Shown piece by piece: positions 5,429 through 9,520 of a stretch of 9,520 nt of DNA (positions within the stretch are counted from its first letter, which is position 1; each line of letters opens with the position of its first letter). Source of the DNA: JAJFUB01 sp964622325 (lineage in GTDB: Bacteria > Armatimonadota > Zipacnadia > Zipacnadales > UBA11051); the NCBI GenBank assembly GCA_964622325.1, contig CAZUOJ010000125.1, positions 1 through 9,520 of the forward strand. Direction: 5' to 3'. A program made the position numbers and the translations under genes. The notes beneath the pieces were generated by a model that had not been told where the DNA came from, did no database searches, and saw nothing but the letters and a program-made list of their open reading frames with translations.

Positions 5429-5828
5429 GGGCAAATGCTGTTTAGCCGATACCGCCTTCCTTTTAACGGTGGAAGCTCCGTCGGAGTCTACTTGGATTCT
5501 GGAAAATGCACGCCCCGATTTCCTGGCGTTTCCAAATGGCAATTTCCGCCTTCTCCAGGGGCAATTGACAATTGCCCGGATAGAATCCCCAGAATCCGTT
5601 CGGTCCGCAGCTCAAGGGTGATTTTCACTGCCGCCTTGCCTGCCGGCTCTCACCGTCCCGGCTCGCTCCCTGCCCTGTTTGCCCTGGCGCAAAATGAAAT
5701 CCATTGTAAAAAAATTAAGAGCAATTAAATTCTGAAATGCATGCCAGAATACAGGACAGTCAGGCAGACACGGCAGCTACTCGTCCCTTTCAACGCCCTT
5801 TTTACGATATTCAATTGTTGTGCCATAC

Positions 5829-5857
5829 AGCGTAAACGATAATCTGAATTTCGTCAA
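5829..5857 (-). promoter_or_regulatory. Possible promoter of the T-box-cimA unit
   Basis: On the minus strand TTGACG (5852-5857) and TACGCT (5829-5834) are 17 nt apart. The -35 matches in five of six positions, the -10 in only three. Transcription would start near 5822, about 30 nt before the first Stem I bases, a sensible distance for a T-box leader. Confidence 0.4.
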
Positions 5858-5997
5858 GCCCCTTATGCGGCAAGAGCCAGGGCTTTATGGCCACGCCACA
5901 TGAAGAGCATTCAAGATATCAATGGAGCCTCACATGCTATGAGACAAAGAATGCACACGCTTTTTTAAAATCCGTTTGTGGCGGCCAGCCCCAGGCC

Positions 5998-7623
5998 TTA
6001 TCCTGGCAGTTTGGGCCCGGCATCAAGAATTTCCCGCTCAATTTGTCCCGCAAATTGCTCCGCGTTTTTCTGAAAAAGCGAGACAACTTTTTGGATTTGC
6101 AGATCATAGGCCTGGGGATCGGGCCATGCGTCGCGGGGCCGCAGAACTTCCGGCGGCACTTCCGGACATTCTATCGGCACGGCGAAGCCAAAATAGGGAT
6201 CCGTTCGCGTCGGCACATCATCCAGGGCGCCCGATAAGGCGGCGCGCAACAACGCCCGTGTATGCTGAATGGAAATGCGCTTAGCCCCGGAAGTAGCCGG
6301 CCCGCCTTGCCAGCCTGTATTAAGCAGCCAGCATTTCACATTGTGCTTGCGTATGCGTTCGCCGAACATCCGCGTATAGGTCGTAGGCGGCAAGGCCATA
6401 AAGGGAGCCCCGAAACAGGCGCTGAAGGTCGCCACAGGCTCACGGCCCAAATCTCGCTCTGTTCCCGCCACGCGCGCAGTGTAGCCAGAGAGGAATTGAT
6501 ACATCGCCTGCTCCGGCGTCAGACGGGCGATGGCAGGGAGCACGCCAAAGGCATCACAGGTGAGCAACACGATGTTTTTGGGGTGGGGCCCACGGCCTTC
6601 GCGTATCGCATTGGGCAAATGCGTTATGGGATAACAGGCGCGCGTATTTTCCGTCAAAGTGGCGTCATTCAAATCCACGCGGCGCGTCTCGTTATCCACC
6701 ATGACATTCTCTAAAATTGTTCCAAAACGACGCGTGCATTCGTAAATTTGCGGTTCTGCCTCCCGCGAAAGATTAATAACTTTCGCATAACAGCCGCCTT
6801 CAAAATTGAAGATGCCGTTATCGCTCCAGCCATGCTCATCATCGCCAATCAAGCGGCGTTCTGGATCCGCCGAAAGGCTTGTCTTGCCCGTTCCCGACAG
6901 GCCAAAGAAAAGCGCCACATCGCCATTGGGGCCCATATTGGCGGAGCAATGCATTGAGAGCACTTCTTGACGCGGCAAATAATAATTCAAAATCGTGAAC
7001 ACGGATTTTTTGATTTCGCCGCCATAAGAAGTGCCGCCAATCAAAATAGTCCTTTGGCTAAAATCTACAATTATAAAGGCTTCAGAGTTTGTCCCATCCA
7101 GTTCCGGAATGGCATGAAAGTGGGGGAAAGCAAGGACACGGAATTCAGGCCGATGTTCGTCCAGCAGACTGCGATCTTTAATCTGAATAAACATATTGCG
7201 CGCAAACAGGCTCTGCCACGCATTTTCCGTGATCACGCGGATGGGAATGCGATATTGGGGATCCGCGCCCACATAGCAATCCTGCACAAACAAATCGCGC
7301 CCCTGGACATACGCGAGCAGCCGTTGATACAGGGCATTGAAGCGTTCTTGTTCAAAGGGCCTGTTAACAGGCCCCCACCAAATATGTTCTGCACTGGACG
7401 GTTCATGGACAATAAATTTGTCGTTGGGCGAGCGGCCTGTATGATGGCCGGTGCGCACGGCGATGGGCCCCAGATGGCAAAGAATGCCTTCGCGGCGGCG
7501 TACAACCTGTTCGTAAAGGGCAGGCGTTGTGGGCGTCCAATAAACTGTGCCCACATTCCTAAAGCCATGATGCTCTAATCCATGCCGTTTGGGATGATCA
7601 AAATCAGAATATTCGTTGCCCAT
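5998..7623 (-). CDS. pckA: Phosphoenolpyruvate carboxykinase (ATP)
   Basis: PckA converts oxaloacetate and ATP to PEP, CO2 and ADP, the first committed step of gluconeogenesis (or runs in reverse as an anaplerotic, ATP-forming step). It acts in the cytoplasm. The 541 residues match the usual length of the ATP-dependent family. Visible motifs: GRSPNDKF (63-70, oxaloacetate-binding Arg), YGGEIKKS (200-207, metal-binding Lys region), HCSAN (225-229), the kinase-1 P-loop GLSGTGKTS (241-249), the kinase-2 motif IGDDEHGW (259-266), and ACFGAPFMALPP (402-412) before the adenine-binding region with NTGWQGG (435-441). The GTP-dependent family lacks this arrangement. AAGGAG lies 6 nt before the ATG at 7623; an upstream in-frame ATG at 7671 would add 16 residues without a ribosome site. 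It has its own promoter and no evident terminator before the cimA leader, so some read-through into the T-box region is possible. Confidence 0.97.
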   Translation of the reverse strand: MGNEYSDFDHPKRHGLEHHGFRNVGTVYWTPTTPALYEQVVRRREGILCHLGPIAVRTGHHTGRSPNDKFIVHEPSSAEHIWWGPVNRPFEQERFNALYQRLLAYVQGRDLFVQDCYVGADPQYRIPIRVITENAWQSLFARNMFIQIKDRSLLDEHRPEFRVLAFPHFHAIPELDGTNSEAFIIVDFSQRTILIGGTSYGGEIKKSVFTILNYYLPRQEVLSMHCSANMGPNGDVALFFGLSGTGKTSLSADPERRLIGDDEHGWSDNGIFNFEGGCYAKVINLSREAEPQIYECTRRFGTILENVMVDNETRRVDLNDATLTENTRACYPITHLPNAIREGRGPHPKNIVLLTCDAFGVLPAIARLTPEQAMYQFLSGYTARVAGTERDLGREPVATFSACFGAPFMALPPTTYTRMFGERIRKHNVKCWLLNTGWQGGPATSGAKRISIQHTRALLRAALSGALDDVPTRTDPYFGFAVPIECPEVPPEVLRPRDAWPDPQAYDLQIQKVVSLFQKNAEQFAGQIEREILDAGPKLPG

Positions 7624-7629
7624 CGTAGA

Positions 7630-7635
7630 CTCCTT
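7630..7635 (-). promoter_or_regulatory. Ribosome binding site of pckA
   Basis: AAGGAG on the minus strand, 6 nt before the ATG at 7623. It decides for this start over the upstream ATG at 7671. Confidence 0.8.
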
Positions 7636-7698
7636 GGAAGGAAGAATATTTTTTATTTTGTTATAGGGCAAGCAATAAAGACTTTAATATATTTATTT

Positions 7699-7726
7699 AG
7701 TATATCAATATATTCTTTCCTGTAAA
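7699..7726 (-). promoter_or_regulatory. pckA promoter
   Basis: On the minus strand TTTACA (7721-7726) and TATACT (7699-7704) are 16 nt apart, each with five of six matches to the sigma-70 consensus. Transcription would start near 7692, giving a leader of about 70 nt. AT-rich DNA lies immediately upstream. Confidence 0.6.
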
Positions 7727-7751
7727 GCCCTTATTTCAATTTTACCCGCAA

Positions 7752-7769
7752 ATTTTTTTATAAAAAAAT
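7752..7769. repeat. Perfect 18-bp A/T palindrome in the divergent spacer
   Basis: ATTTTTTTATAAAAAAAT reads the same on both strands. It lies between pckA and the esterase gene, upstream of the pckA promoter. T- and A-tracts of this length bend DNA and could serve as an upstream element. A role is not shown; the low-complexity sequence makes a chance palindrome likely. Confidence 0.5.
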
Positions 7770-7833
7770 GATTGCAGCACATCTTGGCAAATTTTTTTCG
7801 TAAATTGTATCAACACACACAGGAAACACCCTC

Positions 7834-7852
7834 TTTGATTAGAAAAATCAAA
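7834..7852. promoter_or_regulatory. Dyad, possible operator of the esterase gene
   Basis: TTTGATT (7834-7840) and AATCAAA (7846-7852) are perfect 7-bp inverted arms with a 5-nt spacer, and a further TTGATTT follows at 7860-7866. The dyad is 42 nt before the esterase start, a usual place for a repressor site. The transcript hairpin would be weak (AT-rich), so a protein site is likelier than an attenuator. I found no convincing -35/-10 pair for the gene. Confidence 0.35.
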
Positions 7853-7880
7853 TAGTACCTTGATTTATTTAAAAAAGATG

Positions 7881-7886
7881 TGAGGA
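7881..7886 (+). promoter_or_regulatory. Ribosome binding site of the esterase gene
   Basis: TGAGGA lies directly before the ATG at 7888 (too close) and 8 nt before the ATG at 7894 (counted from GAGG). It favours the start at 7894. Confidence 0.65.
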
Positions 7887-7893
7887 AATGCTT

Positions 7894-8961
7894 ATGCACT
7901 ACAGCAATATGATACATTTTTTGATTATTTTTCTTTTTGCTTCCCTAACAGGCCTCCTTTTTGCGGCGCCTTTTTATTCGGATAAAGTTAATCTCATGAT
8001 GTTTCAGGACGAAGCCGGACAAATGCGGCCCGTCCGCACAATCTCCGATTGGCTAAAGCGCCGCGCCCATATTTTAGCCAATATGCAGCTCGTGATGGGC
8101 GAAATGCCTTCGGAAAGCAAACGCGTGCCGCTGGAGATGCAGATATTAGAAGAAGCCGATTTGCCGCAATGCCGTCGCCTCAAAATCAGTTACGCGGCGG
8201 AGCCAGGCGATCGCGTGCCAGCCTATCTTTTTGTGCCGAAAACAGCCGGGCGCCATCCCGCCATGCTTTGCTTGCATCAGACAATCGCCATAGGCAAAGC
8301 CGAGCCGGCGGGCCTCGGAGGAAGCGAAAATCTGCATTATGCTCTGGAATTGGCCCAGCGCGGCTATGTGACCTTAGCGCCTGATTATCCCGGCTTTGGC
8401 GAATATTCTTGCGATCCCTACGCGATGGGCTACGCCAGCGCGACAATGAAAGGCATCTGGAATCATCGCCGCGCGCTGGATTTGCTCCAGAGCTTGCCAG
8501 ATGTCGATCCGGAGCGGCTGGGCTGCATTGGCCATTCGCTCGGGGGACATAACACCTTGTTTTTGGCCGCTTTTGATGAGCGTGTGCGTGTGGCTGTGAC
8601 AAGCTGTGGCTTTAATGCCTTCACGCATTATATGGGCGGCAATTTGAATGGCTGGAGCCACAAAGGCTATATGCCCCGGATTAAAGAAATTTACGAATGC
8701 CATCCGGCGAAAATGCCTTTTGATTTTACAGAGATTTTGGGCGCTTTGGCGCCGCGTGCCGTATTTATCAATGCGCCCTTAAAAGATGACAATTTTGTTG
8801 TAGAAGGCGTCTATGTGTGCTTACAGGCGGCGGCGCCTGTTTTTGCTTTATACGGCGTGTCTGAATATCTGCAGGCGGCGCATCCCGATTGCGGACATGA
8901 TTTCCCCCCGGAGGTGCGCCGGCAAGCCTATCAATTCATTGATAATGTCCTAAAGCCCTAA
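7894..8961 (+). CDS. Exported alpha/beta hydrolase, acetyl-xylan-esterase / dienelactone-hydrolase type
   Basis: The 355-residue product has an N-terminal hydrophobic stretch (residues 7-25, IHFLIIFLFASLTGLLFAA) that looks like a signal peptide, although its start is poor in basic residues, so it might remain a membrane anchor. The enzyme domain has the family layout. A helical N-terminal part (WLKRRAHILANMQLVMGEMP) precedes EPGDRVPAYLFVPK (103-116) and the oxyanion segment LHQT (127-130). The YPGFGEY loop and the nucleophile elbow GHSLGG (213-218, S215) follow, then a likely Asp (D298 or D299 in APLKDDNF) and a His in CGHDF (H335). The whole resembles the PF12715-type hydrolases, often linked with removal of acetyl groups from plant polysaccharides or sugars. 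Substrate is unknown. An amidohydrolase gene follows 74 nt downstream, suggesting co-transcription. Confidence 0.88.
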   Translation: MHYSNMIHFLIIFLFASLTGLLFAAPFYSDKVNLMMFQDEAGQMRPVRTISDWLKRRAHILANMQLVMGEMPSESKRVPLEMQILEEADLPQCRRLKISYAAEPGDRVPAYLFVPKTAGRHPAMLCLHQTIAIGKAEPAGLGGSENLHYALELAQRGYVTLAPDYPGFGEYSCDPYAMGYASATMKGIWNHRRALDLLQSLPDVDPERLGCIGHSLGGHNTLFLAAFDERVRVAVTSCGFNAFTHYMGGNLNGWSHKGYMPRIKEIYECHPAKMPFDFTEILGALAPRAVFINAPLKDDNFVVEGVYVCLQAAAPVFALYGVSEYLQAAHPDCGHDFPPEVRRQAYQFIDNVLKP

Positions 8962-8992
8962 TTAGCACGCTTCCTCTAGCTTGAAGAAGATA

Positions 8993-9009
8993 GCCGCTTT
9001 ATGAGCGGC
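8993..9009 (+). other. Intercistronic hairpin
   Basis: GCCGCT-TTATG-AGCGGC forms a perfect 6-bp stem with a 5-nt loop between the esterase and amidohydrolase genes. No T-run follows (GAATTG), so read-through is expected. It may mark or stabilise a processing point in a shared transcript. Confidence 0.5.
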
Positions 9010-9035
9010 GAATTGTGCGAATGCAGGAGCAGACT

Positions 9036-9520
9036 ATGATTATTGATTTTCATGCTCATGCCTGGGCACGGGAAGATGCGGAAGAAGCGATGGCGCGAGA
9101 AGCCGAACGCCACGGCATTGATCGGATCTGCATAAGCGCTCTGGCCTCCTGGGAGCCGGATCTGGAGGAAGTCCGCCAGCTCAACAATCGTGTGTACAGG
9201 GCGGCGAAAAATTATCCGGAGTTGTACATTCCCTTTGTATATCTCAATCCGCTGCACGGAAAAGCCGCGTTAGAGGAATTAGAACGCGGCGTGGAAGCAG
9301 GCGCACGGGGGATAAAGCTATGGATTAGCTGCTATATGGATCATCCGGCCGTGGCGCCAATTCTGGAGCGAGCGATTGAGCTGGATCTCGTCGTGTTACA
9401 ACATTCCTGGCACAAAGTTACAGGGAATTATCCGGGAGAAAGCGATCCTGTTTGTGTGGCCAAAATCGGAAGGCAATATCCCGAGCTGAAAATCGTGATG
9501 GCGCATGTGGGCGGAGATTG
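9036..9520 (+). CDS. Amidohydrolase-2 family metal-dependent hydrolase (5' part only)
   Basis: The window ends inside this gene; 161 codons are visible and the frame is open to the edge. GGAG lies 6 nt before the ATG. The product starts MIIDFHAHAW, with the first metal-binding pair H6-x-H8 right at the N-terminus. It continues with GIKLW (92-96, K94), QHSWH (122-126, possible metal ligand H123) and KIVMAHVGGD (152-161, H157), the order expected of the amidohydrolase-2 (PF04909) TIM barrel. Members hydrolyse or decarboxylate ring compounds and lactones; substrate cannot be told here. No signal peptide, so it is cytoplasmic. It probably shares a transcript with the esterase gene upstream, which suggests stepwise use of one substrate. 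Full length in the family is usually 250-350 residues, so roughly half is missing. Confidence 0.9.
   Translation, partial: MIIDFHAHAWAREDAEEAMAREAERHGIDRICISALASWEPDLEEVRQLNNRVYRAAKNYPELYIPFVYLNPLHGKAALEELERGVEAGARGIKLWISCYMDHPAVAPILERAIELDLVVLQHSWHKVTGNYPGESDPVCVAKIGRQYPELKIVMAHVGGD

Larger units (their letters stand above)
5257..5791 (-). ncRNA. T-box riboswitch (tRNA-Ile sensing leader) of cimA
   Basis: The leader binds uncharged tRNA and lets transcription continue into cimA. From 5' to 3' on the minus strand: lower Stem I AAGGG/CCCTT; AGTA (5778-5781); helix GCTGCC/GGCAGT; the AG-bulge motif AGCGA (5663-5667); distal helix GCCGG/CCGGC around loop GACGGTGAGAG. Next come the specifier region GAAA-ATC-ACC-CTTGAGC, a Stem II (5589-5597 with 5494-5502) with AGTAG (5488-5492), and two small hairpins around ACCGTTAAAA like Stem IIA/B. 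After an assembly gap come the T-box AGAGTGGTACCGCG (5299-5312) and the terminator. Aligned with the glyQS pattern GAAA-GGC-ATT-CTTGAGC, the specifier codon is ATC (5620-5622), isoleucine. This fits the isoleucine role of CimA, the next gene downstream. Stem III is lost in the gap. About 80 extra nt in Stem I and 86 in Stem II are unusual. Confidence 0.93.

Noticed and set aside
5186..5728. Protein-coding frames on both strands across 5186-5542 and 5315-5728
   Set aside because: They run through the Ns and through a structured T-box leader; the RNA explains the sequence.
5940..5997. Terminator downstream of pckA
   Set aside because: Only a 4-bp GGCC/GGCC stem and a T-run that is interrupted and too far away; not convincing.
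6967..7578. Plus-strand 203-residue frame opposite pckA
   Set aside because: Antisense to an unmistakable PEP carboxykinase, with no ribosome site or domain of its own.
8993..9009. Terminator after the esterase gene
   Set aside because: The hairpin is perfect but lacks a T-run, so it is kept only as an intercistronic hairpin.

Overview
The window is bacterial, apparently from a draft or metagenome scaffold: it carries two runs of exactly 100 Ns (4137-4236 and 5329-5428). It suggests a mesophilic-to-moderately thermophilic heterotroph with strong Shine-Dalgarno sites (AGGAGGTGA before hsp20), moderate-GC genes and AT-rich spacers. A T-box leader and a BlaI/MecI-like operator point to Firmicutes, Chloroflexi, Actinobacteria or a related candidate lineage (Armatimonadota- or Sumerlaeota-like groups are possible). 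The phylum cannot be fixed from this sequence alone.

Layout. 1-245: regulatory DNA for a leftward gene outside the window, with a minus-strand promoter, an overlapping dyad and an 18-bp direct repeat. 246-1379 (-): an exported protein with a predicted TIM-barrel-like fold, unrecognised. 1380-1708: divergent spacer holding the hsp20 promoter with an A/T-rich upstream element. 1709-2155 (+): hsp20, followed by a strong terminator. 2230-2603: spacer with no supported gene. 2604-3437 (-): mutM (fpg). 3633-5021 (-): cimA, citramalate synthase, broken by an assembly gap. 5257-5791 (-): a T-box riboswitch with an ATC (isoleucine) specifier codon, also broken by a gap. 5998-7623 (-): pckA, ATP-dependent PEP carboxykinase. 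7624-7893: divergent AT-rich control region. 7894-8961 (+): exported acetyl-xylan-esterase-like alpha/beta hydrolase. 9036-end (+): amidohydrolase-2 family metal enzyme, cut by the window edge.

How it fits together. The clearest regulatory unit is T-box-cimA. CimA condenses pyruvate and acetyl-CoA to citramalate, the first step of the threonine-independent isoleucine route. The leader reads uncharged tRNA-Ile, so synthesis is predicted to turn on when isoleucine runs short. The leader appears to have an extra arm in Stem I and a large extension of Stem II, and these are the most unusual structures here. pckA feeds the same PEP/pyruvate node but has its own promoter. The esterase and amidohydrolase genes look like a short co-directional unit for degradation of an ester or aromatic/lactone substrate. 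hsp20 and mutM are stand-alone stress and repair genes.
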